From: an uncultured Clostridia bacterium
GTDB lineage: Bacteria; Bacillota; Clostridia; Oscillospirales; CAG-272
Reading direction: 5' to 3'
Assembly: GCA_947630015.1 (NCBI GenBank)
Contig: CANRFY010000009.1
Span: 1-64,000 of the forward strand
Length of the DNA stretch: 64,000 nucleotides
How positions within the stretch are numbered: position 1 is the stretch's first letter; each line of letters opens with the position of its first letter. Below, piece by piece: positions 24,766 through 33,841 of the stretch. The notes under the pieces are model-generated. The model saw only the letters and a program-made list of their open reading frames with translations, made no database searches and was not told the origin of the DNA. The position numbers and the translations under genes are program-made.

Positions 24766-26091
24766 TCATCCGACCGTCAGCCGCTCCTCGGGCAGCTTTG
24801 AAATTTTCGGCGACGACGCCGACATCGCGAATATGAGCGTGAGTCCGCCGACGCGGCCGAAATACATCAGCGCGATCAAAATCACGCGCGATACGGCGCC
24901 GAGCGTCGGGGTGATCCCCATCGTGAGTCCGACAGTGCCGACGGCGGACGCCGTCTCAAACAGACAGTCGCCGAGCGGAAGTCCCTCGATCGCGCTGATC
25001 GCAATGCCGCCCGACAGGAACAACAGCACGTACAGCGTCACGAGCGTCGCGGCGTCGCGGAGCGTTTCGGAGGCGATCCTGCGCCCGAAGAAGTGAGTGT
25101 CGCGCCGACGCTTGAATACCGACATCGCGGAGGAGACCATGACGGCCGCCGTCGTCGTCTTCATGCCGCCGGCGGTCGATCCGGGAGAGCCGCCGATGAG
25201 CATCGCGACGATCATGATCGCGAGTCCGCCCTCGCTCAAAAGCGAAAAATCAACGGTGTTGAAGCCCGCCGTGCGCAGCGTCACGGATTGAAACATCGAA
25301 TGAAGCGTCCGCTCCGCAAACGGCTCGCCGTCAAACTCGAAGAAAAAGAACCATAGAGCCGGCGCGATCACGAGTATGAGCGTTACGAGCAGCACGACCT
25401 TGCTCTGCATTTTGTAGCGGCGCAGCCGCCATTTGTATACGCGGACGTCGTCCCAGACGAGAAATCCGATGCCGCCGATTATGATCAGCGCCATAATGGC
25501 GATGTTTACGACCGGATCGGCGTGAAACGACGTGAGCGACGAGAACGGCTCCTTGTCGCCGAGAAGATCGAAGCCCGCGTTACAGAACGCGGAGATCGAA
25601 TGAAATACCGCGTACCAGATGCCGCGCCCGACGCCGTATTCGCGGCAGAACGACGGCGCCATCGCGGCGGCGCCGAGCGCCTCGAATATGAATGTGAGCG
25701 TCAGGATGAAGCCCGTCAGCTTTACGATGCCGCCGACGTTCGGCGCGGAGATCGAATCCTGCATCGCGCTGCGCTGGCGCAGGCTGATCCGCTTGCCTGA
25801 GATAAGGGCGATCGCGACGGTGATCGTGACGATACCCATGCCGCCGATCTGGATCAGAACGATTATGACGGCGTGGCCGAACGTCGACCAGTATGTGGCC
25901 GTATTCTGCACGACGAGTCCCGTCACGCATACGGCGGATGTGGCGGTGAATACGGCGTCCGAAAACGGCGCGCCCTTGCCGTCCGCCGTGGATATGGGCA
26001 GCATCAAAAGCAGCGCTCCGAGCAGAATCATCGCGGCAAAGCCGAGAATTATGACCTGAGCGTTTGAAAGTCTTGAGCCAATGCGCGCCAT
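24766..26091 (-). CDS. ktrB: Potassium transporter subunit KtrB (TrkH/KtrB family)
   Basis: 441 aa with four M1-P-M2 repeats. Selectivity-filter strands are recognisable: TSAVCVTGLV, HSISAFCNAGFD, LRTAGFNTVD and SAVGTVGLTMG, each with the key glycine. It forms the K+ path, gated by KtrA encoded just downstream. The start MARIGSRLSNAQVI is typical. It is behind ackA (84-bp gap containing a GGCGGGA/TCCCGCC stem at 26126-26150). Confidence 0.96.
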   Translation of the reverse strand: MARIGSRLSNAQVIILGFAAMILLGALLLMLPISTADGKGAPFSDAVFTATSAVCVTGLVVQNTATYWSTFGHAVIIVLIQIGGMGIVTITVAIALISGKRISLRQRSAMQDSISAPNVGGIVKLTGFILTLTFIFEALGAAAMAPSFCREYGVGRGIWYAVFHSISAFCNAGFDLLGDKEPFSSLTSFHADPVVNIAIMALIIIGGIGFLVWDDVRVYKWRLRRYKMQSKVVLLVTLILVIAPALWFFFFEFDGEPFAERTLHSMFQSVTLRTAGFNTVDFSLLSEGGLAIMIVAMLIGGSPGSTAGGMKTTTAAVMVSSAMSVFKRRRDTHFFGRRIASETLRDAATLVTLYVLLFLSGGIAISAIEGLPLGDCLFETASAVGTVGLTMGITPTLGAVSRVILIALMYFGRVGGLTLIFAMSASSPKISKLPEERLTVG

Positions 26092-26175
26092 ATCAAGACC
26101 TCGCTTTCCGTAAAAATGCGTCCGTGGCGGGAACGCGCCGCGCTCCCGCCATGAAGATTCGATATGAATGCGCCG

Positions 26176-27423
26176 TTATTTCGCGGCGTTGACGATGCGC
26201 TCCGTATCGCGGGCGATCGCGAGTTCCTCGTTCGTAGGCAGGACGTAGACCTTGACGCGCGAATCGGGCGTGGAGATCTCGACGTTGTCGCTCTGATGAT
26301 GCGTCTTCGAGTTCTTCTCGCGGTCGAGCTTGATGCCGAAGAATTCCATGTTCGTGCATACGCGCTCGCGCAGCTCGGGGTTGTTTTCGCCCATTCCGGC
26401 GGTGAATACGAGGGCGTCAAGCCCGTTCATCGCAGCCGTGTAGGAGCCGATGTACTTCTGCACCTCGTATGCCATCATCGATACGGCGATCATGGCGCGA
26501 TGCTTCTGCTCGGGCGTCGCCTCGTAGGGTTCGCCGAACAGAGTGTGGCCGACGATCGCGGCTTCGAGGTCGCGGCTGTCGGAGGAGAAGCCCGAAATGC
26601 CGAGATAGCCGCATTTCTTGTTCATGTATTCGTTCATCTCGGCGGGCGTGAAGCCCTCTTTTTCCATGATGTAGGTGATGGCGGACGGATCGACGGCGCC
26701 GCAGCGCGTACCCATCACAAGACCGTCGAGCGGCGTGAAGCCCATGCTCGTGTCGACGCATTTGCCGCCGTCGACGGCGGTGATCGACGCGCCGTTGCCG
26801 ATGTGGCAGGTGATGATCTTCGTCTGTTCGATCGGGCGGCCGAGAATTTTCGCCATTTCATTTGCGACATAGCGGTGCGAGGTGCCGTGCGCGCCGTACT
26901 TGCGCAGGCTGTATTTTTCATACATATCGTAGGAAACGCCGAACATATACGCCTTTTCGGGCATCGTCTGATGGAACGACGTGTCGAATACAAGCACCTG
27001 CGGCTTGTGCGGCATGACGGAGAGGCACCCTTCGATACCCATTATGTGAGCGCCCGTGTGAAGCGGCGCGAAATCGTAGCAGAGCTTGAGCTTCTCGAGG
27101 ACCTCGTCCGAGAGAAGCACGCTGTCGAAGAAGTAGGGGCCGCCGTGGACGACTCTGTGGCCGACGGCCTCGATCTCGTCCATATCCTTGATGCAGCCGT
27201 ATTCGGGATGCGTCAGGTGATCGATGACGACCTTCATCGCCGTCGCATGATTGTCGAATTCGATGTTTTCGCTGTACTTCCGGCCGTTTACCTTATGCTC
27301 GATGTGACCGCCCTCGATGCCGATGCGCTCGCAGATGCCTTTGGCGAGAACGTCGCCGGAGACTGTTTCGAGAAGCTGATATTTGAGCGACGAGCTTCCG
27401 GCGTTTACAACAAGAACCTTCAT
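26176..27423 (-). CDS. ackA: Acetate kinase
   Basis: 415 aa. N-terminal MKVLVVNAGSSSLKYQL, VGHRVVHGG, VFDTSFHQTMP, YGAHGTSHRYV, THIGNGASI-type CHIGNGASITAV, DTSMGFTPLDGLVMGTRCG and FTAGMGENNPELRE are all intact. It interconverts acetyl phosphate/ADP and acetate/ATP, the last step of fermentative ATP formation. pta is not in the window. A TATAAT -10 lies ~25 bp upstream on the minus strand, with a weak -35. Confidence 0.98.
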   Translation of the reverse strand: MKVLVVNAGSSSLKYQLLETVSGDVLAKGICERIGIEGGHIEHKVNGRKYSENIEFDNHATAMKVVIDHLTHPEYGCIKDMDEIEAVGHRVVHGGPYFFDSVLLSDEVLEKLKLCYDFAPLHTGAHIMGIEGCLSVMPHKPQVLVFDTSFHQTMPEKAYMFGVSYDMYEKYSLRKYGAHGTSHRYVANEMAKILGRPIEQTKIITCHIGNGASITAVDGGKCVDTSMGFTPLDGLVMGTRCGAVDPSAITYIMEKEGFTPAEMNEYMNKKCGYLGISGFSSDSRDLEAAIVGHTLFGEPYEATPEQKHRAMIAVSMMAYEVQKYIGSYTAAMNGLDALVFTAGMGENNPELRERVCTNMEFFGIKLDREKNSKTHHQSDNVEISTPDSRVKVYVLPTNEELAIARDTERIVNAAK

Positions 27424-27485
27424 TTTCAGTTACCTCTGACTTTATGATATTATATTGAAAAATATGCGCGCGCGCCGAGACGGGA

Positions 27486-27514
27486 TTGACAAAACGACGC
27501 TTTGCATTTATCAT
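27486..27514 (+). promoter_or_regulatory. Sigma-A promoter of tmcAL
   Basis: -35 TTGACA (27486-27491), 17 bp, -10 TATCAT (27509-27514), ~60 bp ahead of the start, divergent from ackA. Confidence 0.85.
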
Positions 27515-27573
27515 GATTATACTATATCTGCCGCGGCAGGTCAAGTAAAACAATCGAACAATCGGGGTTGTTT

Positions 27574-28746
27574 ATGCGAAATTTTATATATATAATCTGC
27601 GAATTGAATCCTCCGCACAAAGGACACGCGTATCTTTTCGCCGAAGCCGCGCGATTATGCGCCGCCGACGGCGGCGTCGTCACGGTCGCGGTGATGAGCG
27701 GACATATGACGCAGCGCGGCTCGCCCGCCATTGTTGATAAATATGCGCGTGCGCACGCGGCGGTCAGTCTCGGAGCCGATCTTGTCGTCGAGCTTCCGTT
27801 TCCGTTCTCGTGCGCGTCGGCGGAGAATTTTGCGCGCGGCGGAATAGCGGCGGCGAGAGCCGTCGCGGACGCGTATCCGGAATGCACGCACACGCTCGTT
27901 TTCGGCAGCGAATGCGGCGATACGGCGGCGCTGTGCCGAGCGGCGGAGAATATGTCGTCGGAGCAGTTTCGGGCGCGTCTTTACGATGCGCCGGACGGCG
28001 GGCATAACGCGCGCCGGATCGCGGAGCTGTATTCGGAGATGTTCGGCGCGCTTCCGGACGGCCCGAACGATTCGCTCGCAATCGAATATATCCGCGAATC
28101 GTCGGGGACGGGGATCGCGCCGCTGGCGATAAAAAGGATCGGGGCGCGCCACGACGGGGGTGTGGAAGACGGCTTCGCGTCGTCGTCGGCGATACGCGGG
28201 ATGATGGCGGCGGGACGCGGCTGTTCGGGATACATCCCCGACGACGCATATGAGATCATCGCTTCCGCGGCGCGCGAGCATGGGATCGCGTCGGAGGCGC
28301 GTCTCGGCGCGGCGATAATGCCGATACTGCGCGTGACCGATCCCGACGATGCGGACGGCTTTGCGGAGTGCGGAGGCGGCGTCGGACGCCGCATTTTAGC
28401 GGCGGCGTCGAGGGCGGGGAGCTATGAGGATGCGATCCGTCTTGCGGCGACGAAGAAATACACGAATGCGAGGCTGCGTCGCGCCGCGATGTTCGCGGCG
28501 CTTCGCGTGCCGCAGTCGGCGTTCGGAGACGCGGTCGAGGGCGTGCGGCTTTTGGCGGCGTCCGCGGTCGGGACGGAGGCTTTGCGCGGGATGAGGGGGC
28601 GCGTGCGGGTGGCGGTTCGCGCCGCCGACGCGTTCGGCGTTGACGGCGGGATATATGACAGGCGCGCGGACGCGCTGTATGCGATGGCGTATGAGCCGGC
28701 GCTGCCGGCGGGGGAGTTTGCGCGGCGTGCGCCGTGGATCGGCTAA
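27574..28746 (+). CDS. tmcAL: tRNA(Met) cytidine acetate ligase family nucleotidyltransferase
   Basis: 390 aa. The N-terminal HxGH nucleotidyltransferase motif appears as ELNPPHKGHAYL (residues ~12-23), followed by VAVMSGHMTQRGSPAIVDKYARA and GADLVVELPFPFSCASAENFARG; the ATP-site SSSAIR (in FASSSAIRG) also fits. TmcAL activates acetate to acetyl-AMP and makes ac4C34 in elongator tRNA-Met. Length is close to the family's ~390-400 aa. I chose the ATG at 27574 over a TTG at 27568. Its position next to ackA is noteworthy, as acetate is its substrate. Confidence 0.9.
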   Translation: MRNFIYIICELNPPHKGHAYLFAEAARLCAADGGVVTVAVMSGHMTQRGSPAIVDKYARAHAAVSLGADLVVELPFPFSCASAENFARGGIAAARAVADAYPECTHTLVFGSECGDTAALCRAAENMSSEQFRARLYDAPDGGHNARRIAELYSEMFGALPDGPNDSLAIEYIRESSGTGIAPLAIKRIGARHDGGVEDGFASSSAIRGMMAAGRGCSGYIPDDAYEIIASAAREHGIASEARLGAAIMPILRVTDPDDADGFAECGGGVGRRILAAASRAGSYEDAIRLAATKKYTNARLRRAAMFAALRVPQSAFGDAVEGVRLLAASAVGTEALRGMRGRVRVAVRAADAFGVDGGIYDRRADALYAMAYEPALPAGEFARRAPWIG

Positions 28747-29607
28747 GGCGCGGCCTTAGCGAACCTTCTCGGCGGCGAAGGCGGAGCCTTGGCGATACGC
28801 GCCAGTCCCAATCTAAAACTTTTGCAAAGTTAAAGAAATAGTTAAGGGCCTCTTTCTCGCAAGAAAGAGGCCGATTGGGATGAGGACCCTTTCTTCAAAA
28901 GAAAGGGTCCTCCCCCATACCCCCTCTCCAAAAGAACAACGCGCGTTCGCTGGGTGCGAACAGCTCATCGCGGGGTACTCCCTCTATTGACGCACCTCAT
29001 CCACCGCGCCGGAGGCTTTCCAGCCTCACTTGCGCGCACAACGCGCGTGCGATGTCCGTCGCTGCCAGCGTCGGATAGATCGCGACATTTCAGACGGCGC
29101 AGTCGAATCAGCCCGCGTGGGAGCTGTTAGCAGATGGCGTGATCGCGTTCGCACTGACATAAACCCTCACGGATGCACGACACTGCGCGCCAACCGGTGC
29201 GAACCGTCGCGTATCTCTTTGGAAATCGGAGCTGTTCGCACGACACGAGCGAAATCTGGCGATATCAGGAATCGATGAACCAAGACAGAACAACCTCGAT
29301 CTCGACGCGCCGCGTAGAGGTACGGACGCGTTTGCCGAAATAATATCGCGGTTTACGCCCCAACAAATTTTGCCACCGATTGAATAACGTCGACGCCACA
29401 CGGGAGCCTCTTTCGGGATCGTTAAGGGCCTCTTTCTTGCGAGAAAGAGGCCCTTAACATAATTTAAAAACTTTGAAAAGTTTGCATAAAAGGAATGGCG
29501 AGGATTGCAAAGGCTCATCCTTTTCACCCCACCGCGCGCCGCGCGCCGATGAAAAGCGCCCGATACCGTGCGGTATCGGGCGTTTTGCTTATTCGATTTA
29601 CCCGCGA
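28747..29607. repeat. Family-1 multi-hairpin element, copy 4 (28811-29480) and flanks
   Basis: The cleanest full copy. Order on the plus strand: CTTTTGCAAAGTT, stem CCTCTTTCTCGC/..AAGAAAGAGG (~28851-28872), GGGATGAGGA and an AAAGGGTCC stem (~28880-28913), the CCCCCATACCCCCTCTCC block, CAAAAGAACAACGCG, ~350 nt conserved GC-rich sequence with several inverted repeats, and the closing 17-bp stem 29421-29458. The rest of the gap holds a bidirectional stem at 29557-29582. No gene. Confidence 0.8.
29557..29582 (-). terminator. Terminator of the small membrane protein gene
   Basis: Stem CGCCCGATACCG/CGGTATCGGGCG (29557-29582) with short loop; T-rich on both sides (CTTTTC on the minus strand, GTTTTGC on the plus). 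It lies ~25 bp past the stop of the 29608 gene. Confidence 0.7.
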
Positions 29608-29997
29608 TCAGAGCGTGGAAGCTATCATTGTAGCCTCTGCGTTTATGTTCTTCGGGAGCTGTACCTGATGCATACAGCCGATGATAGCCGTAATGATCGG
29701 AATCCAGCAGCAGATCCATCCGACGACGAATCCTATGATCTTACTTGTCCATTCCTCTTCGGAATAATTTATCGTCAGCATACCGTTAATGCACATGACA
29801 GTAGCCTTAACGCTTTCGCCGAGACCCAGCACCATATTGATGCCGCCGATACCTTTGGCGAATGTGAGCATATAGCTGCCGTTCATGTTGACGGCGGTAA
29901 CCTGATAGCCCTTCTGGCGGAAATTATTGGAGAGGGTGTTGGCGAATATGTCCATGTCGAACGTCGGGCTTACATTGAACATCAAATTGCTTGCCAT
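29608..29997 (-). CDS. Small membrane protein of unknown function
   Basis: 129 aa. A soluble N-terminal half (DMDIFANTLSNNFRQKGYQVTAVNMNGSYML) is followed by a hydrophobic stretch around ~85-110 (IIGFVVGWICCWIPIITAIIGCM) and a C-terminal tail KNINAEATMIASTL. Probably one hairpin or a single membrane helix. I do not recognise a family. TGGAGG lies before the ATG, and a strong promoter (30091-30119) and terminator (29557-29582) flank it, so it is a well-supported monocistronic gene. Confidence 0.85.
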   Translation of the reverse strand: MASNLMFNVSPTFDMDIFANTLSNNFRQKGYQVTAVNMNGSYMLTFAKGIGGINMVLGLGESVKATVMCINGMLTINYSEEEWTSKIIGFVVGWICCWIPIITAIIGCMHQVQLPKNINAEATMIASTL

Positions 29998-30090
29998 TTG
30001 AGAGCGACCTCCAGTATGTAGAGAGTTTAATTAGTCGACGGATCGGGGAGCCGATGCACCTCGGAAATTAACAATATCCGTCTATGCACA

Positions 30091-30119
30091 ATTATATAAA
30101 TATTTTTTGTCAAAGTCAA
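30091..30119 (-). promoter_or_regulatory. Promoter of the small membrane protein gene
   Basis: On the minus strand, -35 TTGACT (30114-30119), 17 bp, -10 TATAAT (30091-30096), ~95 bp before the start at 29997. Confidence 0.85.
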
Positions 30120-30327
30120 GTGAAAATATTGGTATTGACGAAAAATATAAGAAATGTACAATGCGATCTGCGATTTATTTAATATTGCGTGCAACAATTC
30201 ACGATCGATGCGGCGACGGCGGCGGCGCATATCGGGGTGCGCGGACCGCTAAGGCCGCTATGCTCCCGTCGAGTGGCTTTTGACCGGCGGAGGCGGGCAT
30301 TTCGGCGCGGAAAAATAATATTTTCCC

Positions 30328-30356
30328 GTGACACGGGCGCGAAACTGTGGTACAAT
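30328..30356 (+). promoter_or_regulatory. Promoter of the isomerase/sugar kinase operon
   Basis: -35 GTGACA (30328-30333), 17 bp, -10 TACAAT (30351-30356), ~48 bp ahead of the ATG at 30404. Confidence 0.65.
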
Positions 30357-30403
30357 TATCTTTGATAAATCTGCCATTACCGAAAGGGGCGCAATATTAT
30401 AAT

Positions 30404-31084
30404 ATGAAGCGTTCGCAAGTCAACGCCATAATGCGCGAAAATCTCGCGTTTATCGAGAAGATGGGATTCAGGCTGCCGCCGTTCGCGTTTTATACGCGCG
30501 AAAAATGGAAAACGCTCGGCCATGAATACGACGAAATTCGCCGTCATATGCTCGGCTGGGACATAACTGATTACGGCCACGGCGATTTTGAGCGGATCGG
30601 ACTGTTCCTGTTCACGCTGCGCAACGGCTCCGTGTCGGAGCCGGACTGCAAAAAAACGTATGCGGAAAAGCTTTTGATCTCGGATGAGGATCAATACTCG
30701 CCGATGCATTTCCATCATTTGAAGATGGAGGACATCATCAACCGCGGCGGCGGCAATCTCGTCGTCGAGGTCTACAATTCGACCGAGGACGACGGACTCG
30801 CCGACACGGATGTGACGGTGACGACGGACGGAGTAAAGCGGATCGTGCCTGCCGGCACGAAGCTCGTGCTTTCGCCCGGCGAAAGCATCACGCTGCCGCC
30901 GCGCCAGTATCACGCGTTCTGGGCGGAGCGCGGCACGGGAAAGGTCCTGATCGGCGAGGTGTCGATGGTGAACGACGACAACGCCGACAACAGATTCTAT
31001 GAGCCGCAGGGCAGATTCCCCACGATCGAGGAAGATGAGGAACCGTTATATCCGCTCTGCTTTGAGTATCCGGAGGCGGAATGA
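30404..31084 (+). CDS. D-lyxose/D-mannose isomerase family protein
   Basis: 226 aa, cupin fold. The metal-binding residues are visible: SPMHFHHLKMEDIINRGGG (H-x-H...E) and a later QYHAFWAE histidine, as in the D-lyxose isomerase family. N-terminal MKRSQVNAIMRENLAFIEKMGFRLPPFAFY matches the family start; an earlier in-frame ATG overlaps the -10. It interconverts D-lyxose/D-xylulose and D-mannose/D-fructose in the cytoplasm. Its stop overlaps the start of a PfkB kinase (ATGA), so the ketose product is probably phosphorylated next. Confidence 0.9.
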   Translation: MKRSQVNAIMRENLAFIEKMGFRLPPFAFYTREKWKTLGHEYDEIRRHMLGWDITDYGHGDFERIGLFLFTLRNGSVSEPDCKKTYAEKLLISDEDQYSPMHFHHLKMEDIINRGGGNLVVEVYNSTEDDGLADTDVTVTTDGVKRIVPAGTKLVLSPGESITLPPRQYHAFWAERGTGKVLIGEVSMVNDDNADNRFYEPQGRFPTIEEDEEPLYPLCFEYPEAE

Positions 31085-31977
31085 GCATGAACGAAACTGC
31101 GAAAAACGTGAAGATCACAGTGTTCGGCGAGATGTTGTGGGACATTTTCGGCGACGAACGCACGATTGGAGGCGCGCCGTTCAATTTCGCGGCGCACGCG
31201 GCGCGTCTCGGCGCAGACGTCGAGCTTATATCGGCGGTCGGGGACGACGAGCTTGGACGCGATGCGATCGCGGCCGCCCGCGGCTTCGGCGTCGGCGTCG
31301 ATATGATCGCGACGCTCGACGTCGATACGGGCTATTGCCGCGTCACGCTCGACGGCAGTTCGCCGTCGTATGAGCTTGTGGGCGGCGTCGCATACGATAA
31401 GATCCCGCCGCCGCAGACGGCGGGACGCGCGGATGCGTTCTATTTCGGGACGCTCGCGCAGAGGGGCGAGGTGTCGGCCGCGACGCTCTGCGGGCTGCTT
31501 TCGGCGCGCGACCGTTACGGGGAGATATTCTACGACGTCAATATCCGCGGCAATCACTGGGCGCGCGGCGTCGTCGACAGCTCGGCGCGCGCGGCGACGA
31601 TACTGAAGCTGTCGCGCGAGGAGATCGTCATGATGGATATCGACGCCGCATACGAACCGGGCGCGGAGCGCGCGGTATGCGAGGCGCTCGCGGATAAATA
31701 TCAAAATCTGCGTCTTGTGGCGCTCACTCTCGACCGCGACGGCTCCGCCGTATACGACGCGCGGACGCGCGAATTCTACCGTTCGCCGATTCCGACCTCG
31801 AAGCCATTGTCGACGGTGGGCGCGGGCGACAGTTTTTCGGCGTGCTTCCTTGTGAATTATCTCAGAGGCGAGGGAATCGAGCGGTCGCTACGGCGCGCGA
31901 CGGCGCTGTCGGATTACGTCGTAACGCAGCTCGGCGCGGTGCCTTTTTACGATCCGAACGACAAAATGCTGCTCTGA
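31081..31977 (+). CDS. PfkB-family carbohydrate kinase, probable fructokinase
   Basis: 298 aa. N-terminal VFGEMLWDIF and GGAPFNFAAHAARLGADV, with the PfkB signature STVGAGDSFSACFL near ~247-260 (GAGD anion hole and catalytic Asp). The short 'GGAPFN' form resembles fructokinases. Coupled by a 4-nt overlap to the lyxose/mannose isomerase, which makes fructose or xylulose the likely substrate. In-frame ATGs exist at 31081 and 31087; I kept the overlapping one. Confidence 0.9.
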   Translation: MSMNETAKNVKITVFGEMLWDIFGDERTIGGAPFNFAAHAARLGADVELISAVGDDELGRDAIAAARGFGVGVDMIATLDVDTGYCRVTLDGSSPSYELVGGVAYDKIPPPQTAGRADAFYFGTLAQRGEVSAATLCGLLSARDRYGEIFYDVNIRGNHWARGVVDSSARAATILKLSREEIVMMDIDAAYEPGAERAVCEALADKYQNLRLVALTLDRDGSAVYDARTREFYRSPIPTSKPLSTVGAGDSFSACFLVNYLRGEGIERSLRRATALSDYVVTQLGAVPFYDPNDKMLL

Positions 31978-32032
31978 CTGCCCCACCTCGGCGCAAAACG
32001 CGGAAAATCCGCCCGAATCGACTCGATTATAC

Positions 32033-32061
32033 TTTACAAAATCCGCTTTGCGTGGTATATT
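32033..32061 (+). promoter_or_regulatory. Promoter of the NCS2 permease gene
   Basis: -35 TTTACA (32033-32038), 17 bp, -10 TATATT (32056-32061). CCGGAGG precedes the ATG at 32095. Confidence 0.75.
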
Positions 32062-32094
32062 TAGTAAAGAATAAAATCCGGAGGATTAAGCAAA

Positions 32095-33504
32095 ATGAAA
32101 CTCGTTTACGGAGTGAACGACAGGCCGAAATTCGGTCAGCTGCTCGCGTTCTCGTTCCAGCAGCTGCTCGCCATCATGGCGGCGACGATCGCGGTGCCGC
32201 GCATCGTCGGTCACGGGATGTCGGCGTCGGCGGCGCTGTTCGGCGCCGGCGTGGGCACGCTCGAGTATCTGCTGTTCACAAAATTCAAAAGCCCCGTCTT
32301 CCTCGGCTCGTCGTTCGCGTTCATCAACTCGATGACGGTCGCGTTCGCGGGGGCCGTTTCGATGTCGCTCGGCTATCTTGGACTCATAATCGGCGCTGCG
32401 TTCGCGGGACTCGTCTATGTCGTCATAGCGATAGTAGTCAAATTTGTCGGCGTAGGCTGGATAAATAAGCTGATGCCGGCGTCCGTGATCGGGCCTACGG
32501 TCGCGATCATAGGACTGTCGCTCTCGGCAAACGCCGTCGGCGATCTTCAGTCCGGCTCCGTTATGAAGAACGTGGTGAACTACGTCGTCGACGAGGAGAC
32601 GATGCTCGTCTCCGAAAAAGTGTCGCAGGTCCCGACGGCGTCCGTTTACATATGCATCCTCTGCGGACTCATAACGCTCTGCGTGACGATGATATGCTCC
32701 GTATACGGCAAGCGTATGCTCAAGATGATACCGTTCATCATCGGCATCGTCGCCGGCTACGCCGCGGCGTCCGTATTCACCGTAATCGGCACGCTCACCT
32801 CGAACGAGGCGCTCATGGTGATAGATTTCTCGAAATTCTCATCGATGCAGTGGTATCCGGATTTCACGTTCGTGACGGCGCTGTTCGGCGGAAAATACGA
32901 TTTCGGCGAAACGAAGAATCTCGCCTCGTACATAGCGACGATCGCGGTCGCGTATGTGCCGGTCGCATTCGTCGTTTTCGCGGAGCATATCGCCGACCAC
33001 AAGAATCTCTCGTCCATAATCGAGCATGATCTGCTCGAGGATCCTGGTCTGCACCGCACGCTTCTCGGCGACGGCGTAGGCTCGTTTGCGGGCGCGATCT
33101 TCGGCGGCTGCCCGAATACGACTTACGGCGAATCCGTCGGATGCGTCGCGATCAGCGGAAACGCGTCCGTCGTTACGATATTCGGCACGGCGCTGATGGC
33201 GATCGTGATATCGTTTATAGCTCCGTTCTCCACGTTCCTCGCGACAATACCGAGCTGCGTGATGGGCGGCGTCTGCATTTCGCTCTACGGCTTTATCGCC
33301 GTATCCGGCCTTAAGATGGTGCAAAAGGTCGATCTCGAGGACAACCGCAATCTGTTCACGGTGTCCGTCATCCTCATCACCGGCATCGGCGGTCTCGTCG
33401 TCAACGTCGGCGCAGTCACGATCACATCCGTCGCGTGCGCCCTCATCCTCGGCATCCTGACAAATACGGTGCTGGGCCTCAGAAAGGATAAGGCTAAGAA
33501 GTAA
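32095..33504 (+). CDS. Nucleobase:cation symporter-2 (uracil/xanthine permease family)
   Basis: 469 aa with about 12-14 membrane segments. It has NCS2 features: FSFQQLLAIMAATIAVP, a helix-8 region VFAEHIADHKNLSSI with the conserved Glu/His, and the signature GGCPNTTYGESVG (UraA has GGPPNTTYGE), followed by FSTFLATIPSCVMGG. The PNTTYGE motif favours uracil over xanthine. It imports a nucleobase with protons. It is monocistronic. Confidence 0.9.
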   Translation: MKLVYGVNDRPKFGQLLAFSFQQLLAIMAATIAVPRIVGHGMSASAALFGAGVGTLEYLLFTKFKSPVFLGSSFAFINSMTVAFAGAVSMSLGYLGLIIGAAFAGLVYVVIAIVVKFVGVGWINKLMPASVIGPTVAIIGLSLSANAVGDLQSGSVMKNVVNYVVDEETMLVSEKVSQVPTASVYICILCGLITLCVTMICSVYGKRMLKMIPFIIGIVAGYAAASVFTVIGTLTSNEALMVIDFSKFSSMQWYPDFTFVTALFGGKYDFGETKNLASYIATIAVAYVPVAFVVFAEHIADHKNLSSIIEHDLLEDPGLHRTLLGDGVGSFAGAIFGGCPNTTYGESVGCVAISGNASVVTIFGTALMAIVISFIAPFSTFLATIPSCVMGGVCISLYGFIAVSGLKMVQKVDLEDNRNLFTVSVILITGIGGLVVNVGAVTITSVACALILGILTNTVLGLRKDKAKK

Positions 33505-33841
33505 ACGAGGAATTCGGGGCGCAGCCCCGAGCCTCGACGATGCGGATTTTCGCGGTTCGCGCGGTGCCGTATCAAAAACCTTTGAAAAGGTTAGAAAATA
33601 GTTAAGGGTCTCTTTGCCGGCCAGCAAAGAGACCCTTAACTATTTTAACCTTTCAAAAGGTTTTTGAAATGGAATGGCGCGCATCGCGACAGAATAATCA
33701 TGCTTTAATCCTTTTCAAAGTTTTAGATAAAGAATGGTGAGCATCGCCAAAGAAAAACTTTAATCCAACTCTTTTCAAATGTTGTCGCTTCCCCGCCTCC
33801 CCGCACGATAACTCACAAAGGGGGCTTGCGCCCCCTTTTTC
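33505..33841. repeat. Short hairpin repeats between convergent genes
   Basis: Contains a GGGGCGCAGCCCC stem near 33516, the 40-nt family-1-type stem at 33601-33640 (GTTAAGGGTCTCTTTGC arm), CTTTTCAAAG-type inverted repeats, and a G/C stem at 33818-33838. No gene. Confidence 0.7.
33818..33841 (-). terminator. Bidirectional terminator at the 3' end of mscL
   Basis: Stem GGGGGC/GCCCCC with a short loop; flanked by TTTTT on the plus strand and TTTTG on the minus strand. It abuts the mscL stop. Confidence 0.75.

Larger units (their letters stand above)
30000..30403. other. Divergent intergenic region with three promoter-like sites
   Basis: The region between the minus-strand membrane-protein gene and the isomerase gene. 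It holds the promoter of the former (30091-30119), a plus-strand site TTGACG-16 bp-TACAAT (30135-30162), and a plus-strand site GTGACA-17 bp-TACAAT (30328-30356) close to the isomerase start. Nothing coding is visible between 30163 and 30346. Confidence 0.6.
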
